The notes beneath the pieces were generated by a model. The model was not told the origin of the DNA, did not search any database, and worked only from the letters and a program-made list of their open reading frames with translations. Made by a program: the position numbers and the translations under genes. Shown one piece after another: positions 43,929-53,569 of a stretch of DNA of 64,000 nucleotides. The stretch is from contig NZ_KB892436.1 in NCBI RefSeq assembly GCF_000373765.1, forward strand, positions 21,564-85,563. Reading direction: 5' to 3'. Numbering within the stretch: position 1 is the first letter of the stretch; each line of letters opens with the position of its first letter. This DNA is from Legionella shakespearei DSM 23087 (GTDB lineage: Bacteria; Pseudomonadota; Gammaproteobacteria; Legionellales; Legionellaceae).

Positions 43929-44485
43929 TTTAATAGTTCTTTTTTAGGCCAGGCCTTTTTTCCCCAGGTCCAAATGTAATCAACATAAGTGGTTGCAGTA
44001 GTGAAGGCGGTTAAGTAAATTAAAATGTCTTCTATATATTGGGGGAATTTAAAATAGGCAAGCTCAAACAGACATAAGGTGACCAGGGCTAATTGGAAGG
44101 TTGTATTGAATTTGCTGAGCAAAGTGGGTTCAAAATCCAGCTTACGTTGAATAAACCAATACCAGGCAAGAACTCCCAGTGAAATAGTCAAATCACGCAG
44201 AAAAACAAGAATAACCAGCCACCAGGGCAATGAACCCAGTAAGGCCAGTGAGATAAAGCTGGATGCGACTAACAATTTATCTGCTAAAGGATCAACAAAA
44301 GAGCCAAAAAAGCTTTGCCAATGGAAATACCTGGCTAACCAGCCATCCAGTCCATCAGTAAATCCGGCCAGAATAAATGTATAAAACGCATTAACGTACT
44401 CATCATGAAATAAATACATCAAGAACGGAACAATTAGTCCTAACCGAAACAATGTCAATGCATTGGGTAAGTGTTTTAGTATCAT
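43925..44485 (-). CDS. CDP-alcohol phosphatidyltransferase family protein (PgsA-like)
   Basis: This 186-residue inner-membrane enzyme makes phospholipid head-group transfers (phosphatidylglycerophosphate synthase or a related reaction). The catalytic motif D-x2-D-G-x2-A-R-x8-G-x3-D-x3-D is complete in DGLDGWLARYFHWQSFFGSF and the following VDPLADKLL. Five or so hydrophobic helices surround it. The gene precedes hda with a 4-base overlap, a pairing that is common in gammaproteobacteria. The exact substrate alcohol is not determined by the sequence. Confidence 0.9.
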   Translation of the reverse strand: MILKHLPNALTLFRLGLIVPFLMYLFHDEYVNAFYTFILAGFTDGLDGWLARYFHWQSFFGSFVDPLADKLLVASSFISLALLGSLPWWLVILVFLRDLTISLGVLAWYWFIQRKLDFEPTLLSKFNTTFQLALVTLCLFELAYFKFPQYIEDILIYLTAFTTATTYVDYIWTWGKKAWPKKELLK

Positions 44486-44629
44486 ATCCCATACGATTTT
44501 AATTCCCTAACCTGCTGAGGGAATATATTGCGCCATAATTGCATCCACAGGGATGGATGCTGGCATTGGTATGATCTAGTTTATACAATACCAGTGCCTC
44601 TGTCACGTGATTGGCGAAGGTATCTTGTT

Positions 44630-44885
44630 TTGCAGTCCGCCGCCCCGCAAACAAGTCGCGGGACGACGGAATTTCTTAACTTATGAGTTATGGATAAGAA
44701 GCTTGTTTTATCCAGTCGTTACTTCGATGTCGTTCGGGCTGAGGAAGCGCGATAGCGCTGTCTCGAAGCCTTGGCATGGTGCTAAGGCTTCGAGACGAGG
44801 CTATCGCCTCTCCTCAGCCCGAACGACATCGAAGTAAATCAATCTTGTTATTCATAACTCACGTTGACTTAATGCAGTGCTTGTC
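44630..44885. repeat. family E element (44684-44863) nested inside a family D element
   Basis: Left of the E element are D sequences (GTCCGCCGCCCCGC...CGCGGGACGACGG...CTTAAC); right of it is the D end (CTTAATGCAGTG). In an intact D these meet as CTTAACTTAATGGCAGTG. E ends: TGAGTTATGGATAAGAAGC and the inverted TTCATAACTCACGT. Fills most of the 408-base gap before frgA's 3' end. Confidence 0.8.
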
Positions 44886-44893
44886 AGACCCGA

Positions 44894-46636
44894 TTATAGA
44901 TTACTACCATACAAAGGATTGTCCTGTTTGATGTATACATTTTGAGCGTGATTTGATCTCAACCTCATAGTAAAAGAACACAGATGTGGCCAGGTTTCCT
45001 GTAATAGGAAATGCTTTTGCCAACTTAAAAGTCTGGGGTCAATATCTTTAGGCAATGCCTCGAATACGCTAAGGAGCACGCTTCGCACTTCATTCCACAA
45101 TTCTTGAACAGATAACTGAAATTCATGGCTCACACTATCAATAAGAGAGCTGATGTTATTTTGTAATGTACTTTGAATGAAAAGAGTTCTTATTGCATTG
45201 AGATCGCTGATGTTTACAGACGAACTGGCTAATGATCCAGGCCTGGCTATTTCTTTATATAAAGGATGATCGGCAATTTTAATGAAGTCTGAATTATTGA
45301 TTATTAAGCCTTGAGGCTTATCATCAGTAAAAACAATTAAAGTATTGTGCAGTTGCGCATTAAGGGTTATTCCATATTTTAATAACAAATGCATTTGGCT
45401 AAATAAAATGTTTTGACAATAAAGAGAAAAATAATTTAAGGGCTCCAATGTGCTTTCTTTAATTATTTCATGAAGTAATGTGGTCTTTGTCAGGGGCGAT
45501 GTCATCAACAAGCTGTTCAAGGGAACTGCTTTTTGGTTTGCTGCCAGTAATTGGACTGGATTCTGTTTCAGACAGGCTGAAAATTTATTGGCTTGATATT
45601 GAGGGAGTGACTGGTCAAATAATCGTATGTTTCCCAACTCTCTGGTAATAAATAATGTATTGCCATAATGGTTTTCCGCAGTTAAAACTGCTTCAATCCA
45701 GTTGGAAATTTCAGCCTTTTGCGGCTGAAAATCAGTAAGTTGAGTGCCTTTTACATAGGGGGTATTGACGCTTGTTGCCAGTTGCATGCAGCAGTTGGGA
45801 TTTCGTTCCGATAACAAAGTATCTAAAGACATGGAAGGGATTAACGTCTGATGATGAGGCAATAAGACAAGTGACTTGTCATCAATCATTTCTGCACATA
45901 AATTCTGTAATTGATTGCGCCATTGCCAGGGGTGAACCGGGACGGGGTAGTAATCCTGAGGACTCAAATGATTGCAGCGCAGTTTGTCTTGCCACAAGGC
46001 ATATTCATAGGGGAACTCTCTGGCTATTACTGTATTAAAAAGCATCGAATCAGCAGTACTGCATGTTTTATCCTTTTTCAGGGCACACCAGTGGATACTG
46101 ATTTTGGCCTGGAACTCAGGTGAGTTTTGCAGTACTTCACGTCGGGTAAATCCTGTTTTGGCTTGAAAGGAAGGATGGTAATGATGACCGCTAGCCCCCC
46201 ACTGTTCTAAAAATAATAATGATTGATGGGTTGATAATTTATTCTTTATCCAGGACCACAAACTCTGGTATGGGCTTGCTTCATTAGCCAATTGATTGTT
46301 CCAGCATTGCCTGTATGCCTGAGCCAAAGCTTCATTAGCAATAGATTCATCCAACTCATTTCGAATAGTTTCCCATTGAAAAAACTGGCTGGCTGGCATG
46401 GATTTTTTCAACTTCAACTGTAACTGATCAATAAAATCATGCACATGATGGCTTGCGATGGGAGCGTTAATCAAGCCCTCACTGAGCGCTGCGTGTTGTA
46501 AGCGTCGTAATGTTTCCTTATGAGCCAGAGTAATAAAATAATCTATGGCATTTTGCGGAAGCCCTATGCCAATTTCGAATAATAAAAACCGTAACTGATG
46601 ACTGAGTTCATGAAAACTTCCATATGCCAGGGCCAT
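44894..46636 (-). CDS. frgA: FrgA-like siderophore synthetase (IucA/IucC family)
   Basis: This 580-residue NIS (NRPS-independent) siderophore synthetase joins carboxylates such as citrate with amines or alcohols using ATP. Family blocks present: HPSFQAKTGFTRREVLQNSPEF, YYPVPVHPWQWRNQL, LLPHHQTLIPSMSLDTLLSERNPNCCMQLATSVNTPYVKGTQL and the C-terminal KYGITLNAQLHNTLIVF...PQGLIINNSDF (His/Asn catalytic region). L. pneumophila FrgA is a Fur-regulated member. A Fur box lies upstream. I prefer the ATG at 46636 with GGAG at 6 bases over the one at 46642. The gene appears single; the other legiobactin genes are not in this window. Confidence 0.9.
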   Translation of the reverse strand: MALAYGSFHELSHQLRFLLFEIGIGLPQNAIDYFITLAHKETLRRLQHAALSEGLINAPIASHHVHDFIDQLQLKLKKSMPASQFFQWETIRNELDESIANEALAQAYRQCWNNQLANEASPYQSLWSWIKNKLSTHQSLLFLEQWGASGHHYHPSFQAKTGFTRREVLQNSPEFQAKISIHWCALKKDKTCSTADSMLFNTVIAREFPYEYALWQDKLRCNHLSPQDYYPVPVHPWQWRNQLQNLCAEMIDDKSLVLLPHHQTLIPSMSLDTLLSERNPNCCMQLATSVNTPYVKGTQLTDFQPQKAEISNWIEAVLTAENHYGNTLFITRELGNIRLFDQSLPQYQANKFSACLKQNPVQLLAANQKAVPLNSLLMTSPLTKTTLLHEIIKESTLEPLNYFSLYCQNILFSQMHLLLKYGITLNAQLHNTLIVFTDDKPQGLIINNSDFIKIADHPLYKEIARPGSLASSSVNISDLNAIRTLFIQSTLQNNISSLIDSVSHEFQLSVQELWNEVRSVLLSVFEALPKDIDPRLLSWQKHFLLQETWPHLCSFTMRLRSNHAQNVYIKQDNPLYGSNL

Positions 46637-46676
46637 TACCATCTCCAGAATTTAATACCTTACATATTAATATAAA

Positions 46677-46691
46677 TGATAATCATTCTCA
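46677..46691 (-). promoter_or_regulatory. Fur box upstream of frgA
   Basis: TGATAATCATTCTCA matches the Fur consensus TGATAATNATTATCA except for one base, and extends into overlapping half-sites (AAATGATAATCATT). It lies 41-55 bases before the start codon, consistent with iron-dependent repression of frgA. Confidence 0.78.
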
Positions 46692-46784
46692 TTTGCAAGA
46701 ATGTTATATAAATAATTAATGACAGTAAGGAACCGGCCGTACTTAAGATGTTTTGTAGCCCGGTCTATTCCTGATCAACTTCTT

Positions 46785-46890
46785 TCTACGTCGTCCTGAG
46801 CGCGTCTTTTTGCGCGAAGGATCTCCAAATACTGGCACCATGCCGCTTTCAGGAGATCCTTCGCGCAAAAAGACGCGCTCAGGACGACGT
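46785..46890. repeat. repeat family C, copy 3
   Basis: CTACGTCGTCCTGAGCGCG to CGCGCTCAGGACGACGT, about 40-base arms around CAAATACTGGCACCATGCCG. Preceded by a fragment of the B variant (GTAGCCCGGTCT at 46755). Confidence 0.88.
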
Positions 46891-46917
46891 GGAGCCGTGT
46901 AGGGCGCAGTTTCGAAG

Positions 46918-46975
46918 CCTGTATTAACGACATTGCTACTTCGATCCTGTATTACGCTTCGCTAATACAGGCTAC
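46918..46975. repeat. repeat family B, copy 4
   Basis: GCCTGTATTAACG to CGCTAATACAGGC, arms with a centre of about 20 bases (ATTGCTACTTCGATC). With the C copy before it, it explains most of the 438-base gap between frgA and the acyltransferase gene. Confidence 0.8.
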
Positions 46976-47074
46976 GACTACGATATAGAATGTCATGGAG
47001 AATTAAGTAACTGTTTCTGTCTCATCACTTAGGTGATAAAATTCACTACTTTGTTTTATGGGTAGGTTGAATCA

Positions 47075-49078
47075 ATGAATTACAGGCCTGATATTGATGG
47101 ATTGCGCGCTATTGCGATTCTGTTAGTCTTAATCTACCACGGAGGCCTTTCCCTTTTTCCTTCCGGTTTTGTTGGTGTCGATGTATTTTTTGTTATTTCA
47201 GGTTTTCTGATTACGAGTATTATTCATAATTCATTAAATAGCGGCAATTTTTCTTTTATCGATTTTTACAACCGCAGATTATGGCGACTTCAGCCCGCTT
47301 TCGTGTGTGTGATTTTTTTAACAACAGTCCTGACGGCGATTTTTTTTCTACCGGACGATTTGGTTCAATACAGTCGTAGTGCACGTAAAACGTCCCTGTT
47401 CCTTTCTAATTTATTTTTTAACCAGACAACGACGGGATATTTTTCCCCTGATACTCACCAACTTCCTTTACTGCATACCTGGTCTTTATCTATTGAATGG
47501 CAATGCTATTTGCTTTTACCCATAGCCATGTATTGTCTGCACCGAATGTTCAGCAAACGAAAAATTATTTTTGTCGTCTTTATTCTTACTTTTATATTCT
47601 TGTTCCTGGCGCTCTATAACTCACAAAATGCCCCTGCTCAAACCTATTACCAATTTTCCAGCCGTATTTTTGAGTTCCTGATTGGTGCTTGCGTTGCTTT
47701 AATGCCTTTGAGCAGCACTTCTGACGCATCTGCATTATCGTCCATGAAGCATTTTCTGTTAAATGGCATTGCTCTGGTGGCTGTAGTGACTATTTTCTAC
47801 ATAGCCAGCCGGGATCATATATTACTTGGATATCCTGATTGGTATGCTTTTGCTGTTTGTGTCGCTACAGGTGTACTCATTGCCTTCGGGCGTTTTTATC
47901 CTGGCATTCACTGTGTCGCCATACTCTCGTGCAGACCCCTGGTTTTTATAGGATTGCTTTCCTATTCACTTTATTTATGGCACTGGGTTATTTTTTCGAT
48001 TATCAGATATCAAAGTATTGATGAAACGTCGTCCGTACTGCTTTTTGCGTACAGCGCCACTTTTCTATCAGGGTATTTGTCCTGGCGTTGTATTGAAAAG
48101 CCATCGCGGCGACTAAAACAAGTTCCTTTTCGTTACACTTTTGCCAGTTTGCTTCTGTTACCTGTCCTGTTTACTCATGCCGCATCCTATTTAATTAAAA
48201 ATCACTCCGGTTTTCCTCAGCGCTTTGATCAGGAGTTGGTGACTATTTATCAAGAACTGGAGCGATATGCCAGTGAGCGAAGGCCTTTGTGTATTAGTAA
48301 GCACCATACCGATGATGAACAGCAGTGTACTATCGGTGCGGCTGATGCAAAAAATAAAAAGGCGCTAATGATAGGCGATTCATTTTCTAACCATTATTGG
48401 GGGTTTATGGATACTCTGGGGCGTGCTGCAGGCGTTTCCATTTTGGCTCAGGGAACTTCTTCTTGCATTACTTTGCCGGGAGTTGACCTTTTTGACTGGT
48501 GGCATTTTAAAGATAAAATTTATCAGGAATGTCATGATCAAACCGCCCGATATTATCGTATGATTCAGGAAAATCATTATGACTATGTCATCATTGGGCA
48601 AGTCTGGGGTAATTATTTATCAACCAGCCTCATTAATCAGGAAGGTGATGATCGTTCTATGGAGTTGGCGAAACAGCGCTTTAGCATTGCCCTGGATAAA
48701 GCCTTGCAGCAAATAGTTGCTTCCGGAGCAAAACCGGTTCTCATTAAATCGACTGCGACAACGAATGGCAATGTTCATGACTGCTTTTTTAAACATGTTA
48801 AATTGCGGCAGCCTTATGATTCCAGTCAGTGTACTTTCCCTATCCAGCTTTCAGAAAATGAGCGCTGGATTTACGGATTATTTGCTGAAATGAAAGTGAA
48901 ATACCCGCAATTAATTCTCATTGACCCTAAAAAAGTGCAGTGCAAAAACGGAGAATGTAATGCGGGATTGAATGGCATTCCCGTTTTCAGAGACGAAGGA
49001 CACATAACCGATTACGCTTCCTATCAATTTGGCGCTTTATATTTGAAAGAATTTGGTAACCCATTAATGTCCTCCTGA
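47075..49078 (+). CDS. OafA/YrhL-type acyltransferase with C-terminal SGNH domain
   Basis: This 667-residue inner-membrane protein begins with the acyltransferase-3 signature (YRPDIDGLRAIAILLVLIYH...FPSGFVGVDVFFVISGFLIT), has about ten helices up to residue 370, then a periplasmic SGNH hydrolase-like domain (IGDSFSNHYW with the nucleophile Ser, and a C-terminal DEGHITDYASYQFG with the Asp/His pair). Such proteins O-acetylate surface polysaccharides such as LPS O-antigen. Substrate specificity is not predicted. Gene neighbours do not indicate a polysaccharide cluster, so it may modify LPS made elsewhere. GGTAGGT precedes the ATG. Confidence 0.92.
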   Translation: MNYRPDIDGLRAIAILLVLIYHGGLSLFPSGFVGVDVFFVISGFLITSIIHNSLNSGNFSFIDFYNRRLWRLQPAFVCVIFLTTVLTAIFFLPDDLVQYSRSARKTSLFLSNLFFNQTTTGYFSPDTHQLPLLHTWSLSIEWQCYLLLPIAMYCLHRMFSKRKIIFVVFILTFIFLFLALYNSQNAPAQTYYQFSSRIFEFLIGACVALMPLSSTSDASALSSMKHFLLNGIALVAVVTIFYIASRDHILLGYPDWYAFAVCVATGVLIAFGRFYPGIHCVAILSCRPLVFIGLLSYSLYLWHWVIFSIIRYQSIDETSSVLLFAYSATFLSGYLSWRCIEKPSRRLKQVPFRYTFASLLLLPVLFTHAASYLIKNHSGFPQRFDQELVTIYQELERYASERRPLCISKHHTDDEQQCTIGAADAKNKKALMIGDSFSNHYWGFMDTLGRAAGVSILAQGTSSCITLPGVDLFDWWHFKDKIYQECHDQTARYYRMIQENHYDYVIIGQVWGNYLSTSLINQEGDDRSMELAKQRFSIALDKALQQIVASGAKPVLIKSTATTNGNVHDCFFKHVKLRQPYDSSQCTFPIQLSENERWIYGLFAEMKVKYPQLILIDPKKVQCKNGECNAGLNGIPVFRDEGHITDYASYQFGALYLKEFGNPLMSS

Positions 49079-49146
49079 GCTGAGGAATCCCCCGAACTAT
49101 CCCCTTGAGCCTGTATTGTGACTCGCTAATCAAGAGTACAAAAGAG

Positions 49147-49343
49147 CATCATGCCAAGAAAACCGAGCCGCGACCGTAAGGAAGCGGAACAGTTCGCTGC
49201 ACTCCATTGTTGATTGCTCATTAGGTGTAAATCAAAATTTCCGCTCCCTCACGGTCGCGGCTCGGTTTTCTTTAGGTAATGAGAGCATAAGCAAACAGGA
49301 AATGTAGTGCTCATAAAAAAATCATTTTCGTGGGGATACTTCA
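49147..49343. repeat. repeat family A, copy 3 (hairpin plus inverted flank)
   Basis: Arms at 49156-49189 and 49239-49272 enclose a loop nearly identical to that of copy 1 and in the same orientation. The flank, which in copy 1 lies to the left, lies here at the right (49273-49343) and is inverted. Confidence 0.88.
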
Positions 49344-49345
49344 GA

Positions 49346-49428
49346 TCCTGAGCTCGTCTTTGCGAAGGATCTCCAAATGTTGGCACCATTCTTGTTTTGG
49401 GAGACCCTTCACGCTCAGGATGACGTAC
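49346..49428. repeat. repeat family C, diverged copy 4
   Basis: CCTGAGCTCGTCTTTGCGAAGG, a centre CAAATGTTGGCACCATTC, then GGGAGACCCTTCACGCTCAGG: a shortened and decayed C element directly next to family A copy 3. Confidence 0.7.
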
Positions 49429-49436
49429 CTAAACAT

Positions 49437-49712
49437 TTATTTGTGATTTTCTTCGTTTTTACGGTAGAGGATTACTGTATGACCAATCATTTGCACCAGT
49501 TCCGCCTGTAATTGTTCGCTGAGTTCATGAGCCATTTCGATACGGCCTTCCTTTTCTGCACCATTAATTTTTACTTTAATCAACTCATGTGCGAGTAAGG
49601 CAATATTGGTTTCTGCGATAACTGCTTCAGTTAATCCTTTTGCCCCCAGTAAAATCACTGGTTTTAAATGATGTGCCTTAGCTTTTAGTTCGCGTTTGAA
49701 TGAATTATCCAC
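49437..49712 (-). CDS. yhbY: YhbY/CRS1-type RNA-binding protein
   Basis: This 91-residue protein with the CRM fold is associated with the pre-50S ribosome. It has LKPVILLGAKGLTEAVIAETNIALLAHELIKVKINGAEKEGR, containing the family's GKxGLT-like loop (here GAKGLT). The start is GTG at 49712 with GGAAG 8 bases upstream. It is divergent from rlmE, as in many gammaproteobacteria where yhbY neighbours rlmE-ftsH. Confidence 0.93.
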   Translation of the reverse strand: MDNSFKRELKAKAHHLKPVILLGAKGLTEAVIAETNIALLAHELIKVKINGAEKEGRIEMAHELSEQLQAELVQMIGHTVILYRKNEENHK

Positions 49713-49818
49713 GTATGTTGCTTCCTGATCTTTAAAATGGCAAATTATTGCACGTTTTGCTGGGAAAAGGTAGTAAAATTCAGTATCATAGCAGAAATTG
49801 AATTTCTAATTGACCGTT

Positions 49819-50439
49819 ATGAGTCGTACTAAAAGTAGTAAACGTTGGTTGCAAGAACATTTTGATGACGTTTACGTTAAAAAAGCGCAGGCAGAAGGCT
49901 ATCGCAGTCGGGCTGTATATAAACTAAAAGAGGTTGATGAAAAAGAGTCACTTCTGAAGCCTGGCATGACCGTTGTTGACCTTGGAGCGGCCCCTGGCGG
50001 CTGGACTCAATACGTCTCTGAAAAATTAAATGGTAAAGGGCGTATTGTGGCTCTTGATATATTGCCCATGGATGCATTGCCTGATGTAGATTTTATTCAA
50101 GGTGATTTCCGTGAAGATGAAGTGCTTGAGGAATTAATAAATTTGATTCCAGAGCGCAGTATAGACTTGTTATTATCAGATATGGCCCCAAATATGAGCG
50201 GGAGTACGGCGATTGATATTCCCAGGGCTATGTATTTGGTTGAGCTGGCTTTTGATTTTGCCGAAAAAATGTTAAAGCCGGGGGGAACCATGCTGGTTAA
50301 AATTTTTCATGGTTCCGGTTTTGATGATTTAGTAAAACAGGCTCGCGCTTCATTTGACAAGGTAGTGATTCGTAAACCTTCCGCATCACGATCTCGCTCA
50401 AAAGAAACCTATTTGCTGGCAAAGGGCTATAATTTATAG
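49819..50439 (+). CDS. rlmE: 23S rRNA 2'-O-ribose methyltransferase RlmE (FtsJ)
   Basis: This 206-residue enzyme methylates U2552 of 23S rRNA in the late 50S assembly step. SAM-binding motif [15 protein letters not shown] and the K-D-K-E catalytic set (first Lys in [11 protein letters not shown], Asp in [11 protein letters not shown], Lys in [10 protein letters not shown], Glu in SKETYLLA) are in place. The ATG at 49819 is used; the reading frame also has a TTG nine bases earlier, but family proteins begin at this point ([11 protein letters not shown]). ftsH follows on the same strand after 115 bases. Confidence 0.97.
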   Translation: MSRTKSSKRWLQEHFDDVYVKKAQAEGYRSRAVYKLKEVDEKESLLKPGMTVVDLGAAPGGWTQYVSEKLNGKGRIVALDILPMDALPDVDFIQGDFREDEVLEELINLIPERSIDLLLSDMAPNMSGSTAIDIPRAMYLVELAFDFAEKMLKPGGTMLVKIFHGSGFDDLVKQARASFDKVVIRKPSASRSRSKETYLLAKGYNL

Positions 50440-50554
50440 TAGCTTTATATATATAGCTTGATAGATCATGAACTGCTGATTTGGCAATTTGATTTGGAAA
50501 GGTTATTTTATCGTTCTCACAACAAAGCTGTAAGTAACTAACGAGGTTAATACT

Positions 50555-52474
50555 TTGAACGACATGGTTAAGAATTTATTTTTATGGCTGATTATAGCGA
50601 TTGTTCTCGTCTCTGTTTTCAGTAATTTTGGCCCTCGTAACTCTGTTGCTGAGAAGGTTTCCTACAGTCAGTTTTTAAAAGAAGTTGATCAGGGCATGGT
50701 TAACTCAGTGACTATTGAGGATAACAAAATAATCAAAGGGATGACGAAAAATAACAAACGTTTTGTCACCTACATGCCTATGCAGGATAACGCCCTGTTA
50801 GGTGAGCTGCTTAAAGGGAAGGTTGATGTAAGCGGTCAGGAAAAGCAACAAGAGAGTTTCCTCTTGCATTTGTTCATCAACTGGTTCCCTATGCTGTTAT
50901 TAATCGGTGTCTGGATATTCTTTATGCGGCAAATGCAAGGCGGCGGTGGCCGAGGAGCCATGTCGTTCGGGCGTTCCCGTGCGCGTTTGCTGGGTGAAGA
51001 TCAGGTTAAAGTGACTTTTGCTGATGTGGCTGGGGTTGACGAAGCTAAAGATGAAGTGAAAGAGTTAGTTGATTTCTTGCGGGATCCTACCAAATTCCAA
51101 AATCTGGGTGGACGTATTCCTCGTGGCGTACTGTTGGTTGGTTCTCCAGGTACCGGTAAAACTTTGTTAGCCAAAGCGGTAGCCGGCGAAGCCAAAGTAC
51201 CCTTCTTTACTATTTCTGGTTCTGATTTCGTGGAAATGTTTGTAGGTGTTGGAGCTTCTCGTGTTCGAGACATGTTTGAACAAGCGAAAAAACATGCCCC
51301 ATGTATCATATTCATCGATGAAATCGATGCCGTAGGTCGCCATAGAGGCGCAGGGCTTGGTGGTGGACACGATGAGCGTGAACAAACCTTAAACCAGTTG
51401 CTGGTCGAAATGGATGGTTTTGAAGGCAGCGAAGGCGTGATAGTTGTTGCGGCAACTAACCGTCCTGATGTGCTGGATCCTGCTTTATTGCGCCCGGGTC
51501 GATTTGACCGTCAGGTTGTTGTACCTTTACCCGACATCAGAGGCCGTGAGCAGATTTTAAGAGTTCATTTACAGAAAGTCCCCGTTGATAATAACGTTGA
51601 AGTTATGGATATTGCACGAGGTACACCTGGATTTTCAGGCGCGGACCTGGCAAACCTGGTCAATGAGGCTGCACTATTTGCTGCCAGAGCGAACAAGCGA
51701 AAAGTAGGCATGTTAGAACTGGATAAAGCCAAAGATAAGATCATGATGGGTACGGAAAGACGTTCCATGGTGATGGATGATAATGAGAAAAAACTGACTG
51801 CTTATCATGAGGCAGGACATGCCATCGTAGGATTATCCGTTCCTGAACATGATCCTGTATACAAAGTATCCATTATTCCTCGCGGACGTGCGCTAGGGGT
51901 GACCATGTTTTTACCTGAGCAAGATCGCTACAGTCATAGTAAACGCCGTCTGGAAAGCCAGTTATCCAGCTTGTTTGGTGGCCGTATCGCAGAAGAGCTT
52001 ATTTTTGGTATTGAAAGCGTAACCACTGGAGCATCAAATGACATCATGCGCTCCACTGAGATTGCTCGTAAAATGGTTACCAGCTGGGGATTATCTACTT
52101 TAGGCCCTCTTACTTTTGGTGAAGAGGAGGAAGAAGTATTTTTAGGTCGCTCCATGAACAAGCGCAAGGAAATGTCTGACCGGACAGCGCAACAAATTGA
52201 CGATGAAGTTCGTGCAATTATTGACAGGAATTATCAGCGAGCTAAAGAAATTCTGGTCGCTAACATGGATAAACTGCATTTGATGGCAGAAAGCCTTATC
52301 AAATATGAAACCATTGATACGAAGCAGATTGCAGAAATTATGTCTGGAAAAGAACCTTCACCACCTGCTGATTGGGGTTCTTCAAAGCCTATTGAGAAAT
52401 CAGAGGCAGTCAATGAAGCACCTGCTAAAGCTGTTAATGGTCAAACCATAGAAAAACCCGCTGAAGAGCTGTGA
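50555..52474 (+). CDS. ftsH: ATP-dependent zinc metalloprotease FtsH
   Basis: This 639-residue inner-membrane AAA protease degrades misassembled membrane proteins and short-lived cytosolic ones such as LpxC and sigma-32. Two membrane helices (about 7-25 and 105-124), Walker A GSPGTGKT at 196-203, Walker [11 protein letters not shown], pore motif in [10 protein letters not shown], and zinc motif HEAGH at 418-422. The start is TTG at 50555, supported by ACGAGG 8 bases before; an ATG three codons later is spaced too far from any ribosome-binding site. The C-terminal tail is Ala/Pro/Glu rich. Confidence 0.98.
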   Translation: MNDMVKNLFLWLIIAIVLVSVFSNFGPRNSVAEKVSYSQFLKEVDQGMVNSVTIEDNKIIKGMTKNNKRFVTYMPMQDNALLGELLKGKVDVSGQEKQQESFLLHLFINWFPMLLLIGVWIFFMRQMQGGGGRGAMSFGRSRARLLGEDQVKVTFADVAGVDEAKDEVKELVDFLRDPTKFQNLGGRIPRGVLLVGSPGTGKTLLAKAVAGEAKVPFFTISGSDFVEMFVGVGASRVRDMFEQAKKHAPCIIFIDEIDAVGRHRGAGLGGGHDEREQTLNQLLVEMDGFEGSEGVIVVAATNRPDVLDPALLRPGRFDRQVVVPLPDIRGREQILRVHLQKVPVDNNVEVMDIARGTPGFSGADLANLVNEAALFAARANKRKVGMLELDKAKDKIMMGTERRSMVMDDNEKKLTAYHEAGHAIVGLSVPEHDPVYKVSIIPRGRALGVTMFLPEQDRYSHSKRRLESQLSSLFGGRIAEELIFGIESVTTGASNDIMRSTEIARKMVTSWGLSTLGPLTFGEEEEEVFLGRSMNKRKEMSDRTAQQIDDEVRAIIDRNYQRAKEILVANMDKLHLMAESLIKYETIDTKQIAEIMSGKEPSPPADWGSSKPIEKSEAVNEAPAKAVNGQTIEKPAEEL

Positions 52475-52481
52475 TTCTTTC

Positions 52482-52511
52482 GTAGCCCGTATCCGCTTGG
52501 TCTGATACGGG
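52482..52511. repeat. repeat family B, short copy 5
   Basis: GTAGCCCGTATCCGCTTGG and TCTGATACGGG, a short stem of family B type immediately downstream of ftsH that may act as its transcript end. Confidence 0.6.
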
Positions 52512-52609
52512 ATTACAACACCAATGAACCTGATGTTTCCCTTGCCGCCGCGTTATGTTACAGGCTATAAGGTGAAACATTTTTAATATGAGTAAATAGA
52601 GAGAGTCAG

Positions 52610-53476
52610 GTGAGTCCAGAACAATTTACGGGCTGGCTTGAGCGAAAAAGCCAGCCTGAGTCGCAATTGGTTTTTGAAAAACCACTAATAATGGGCATAT
52701 TAAATAGTACCGCAGATTCTTTTTCTGATGGTGGTGACTTTTTATCCATGGACAGGGCTTGTGAGCACGCCTTTAATTTAATTGACCATGGAGCTGATAT
52801 CATTGATATTGGCGGTGAATCAACCAAACCTGGGGCGGTTCAGGTTTCTCTGGATGAGGAATTGTCACGGGTAATACCGGTGATAGAACAAATTCGCAAG
52901 AACTCAGAGGTATGTATCTCAATTGATACCTACAAGCCTGAGGTAATGGAAGCAGCCATTGAGGCTGGTGCAAACATCATCAATGATGTCTATGCGCTTG
53001 GAAAAGAGGGAGCATTGGCCATGGCATCCAGGCTCAATGTTCCTGTATGTTTAATGCACATGCAAGGCGAACCGCTGACCATGCAAAATAATCCTGATTA
53101 TCCTGATGGGATAATGGACGCGCTGGTTCGTTTTTTTGCGGAACGTATTGAAGCTTGTGAACTGGCAGGTCTGAATAAAAAGCAATTAATTTTGGATCCT
53201 GGTTTTGGTTTTGGAAAGAAAGTGAAACATAACCTAAACTTAGTAAGAAGGCTCAATGAATTGAATGATTTTAATTTACCCCTTCTTTTAGGTGTTTCTC
53301 GTAAAAGTACTATCGGCGCTGTCCTGGATAAGGATGTAACACAGAGATTAATCGGAAGTATCGCTTTGGCCCTTTATGCAACCATTAAAGGCGGAGTCGG
53401 AATTTTGAGGACGCATGACGTTGATGAAACCAGACAGGCATTACAGATGGTTGAAGCAGTAGCTCAGGCTGAATAG
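52610..53476 (+). CDS. folP: dihydropteroate synthase
   Basis: This 288-residue enzyme joins p-aminobenzoate to the pterin pyrophosphate in folate synthesis and is the sulfonamide target. LIMGILNSTADSFSDGGDFL (family MGIxNxTPDSFSDGG; the Pro position is Ala here), GADIIDIGGESTKPGA and LDPGFGFGKKVKHNL are all typical, and GVSRKS near the C-terminus completes the site. The start is GTG at 52610 with AGAGAG upstream. glmM follows as in many gammaproteobacteria (ftsH-folP-glmM). Confidence 0.96.
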   Translation: MSPEQFTGWLERKSQPESQLVFEKPLIMGILNSTADSFSDGGDFLSMDRACEHAFNLIDHGADIIDIGGESTKPGAVQVSLDEELSRVIPVIEQIRKNSEVCISIDTYKPEVMEAAIEAGANIINDVYALGKEGALAMASRLNVPVCLMHMQGEPLTMQNNPDYPDGIMDALVRFFAERIEACELAGLNKKQLILDPGFGFGKKVKHNLNLVRRLNELNDFNLPLLLGVSRKSTIGAVLDKDVTQRLIGSIALALYATIKGGVGILRTHDVDETRQALQMVEAVAQAE

Positions 53477-53569
53477 AAATATAATATTAAATCCGAGGTT
53501 TATTGTAGTATATTAGAGAGCTGGAATTCCTAAGCTTTGGATGACTTAATTAATAAAGAGGCATTGAGG

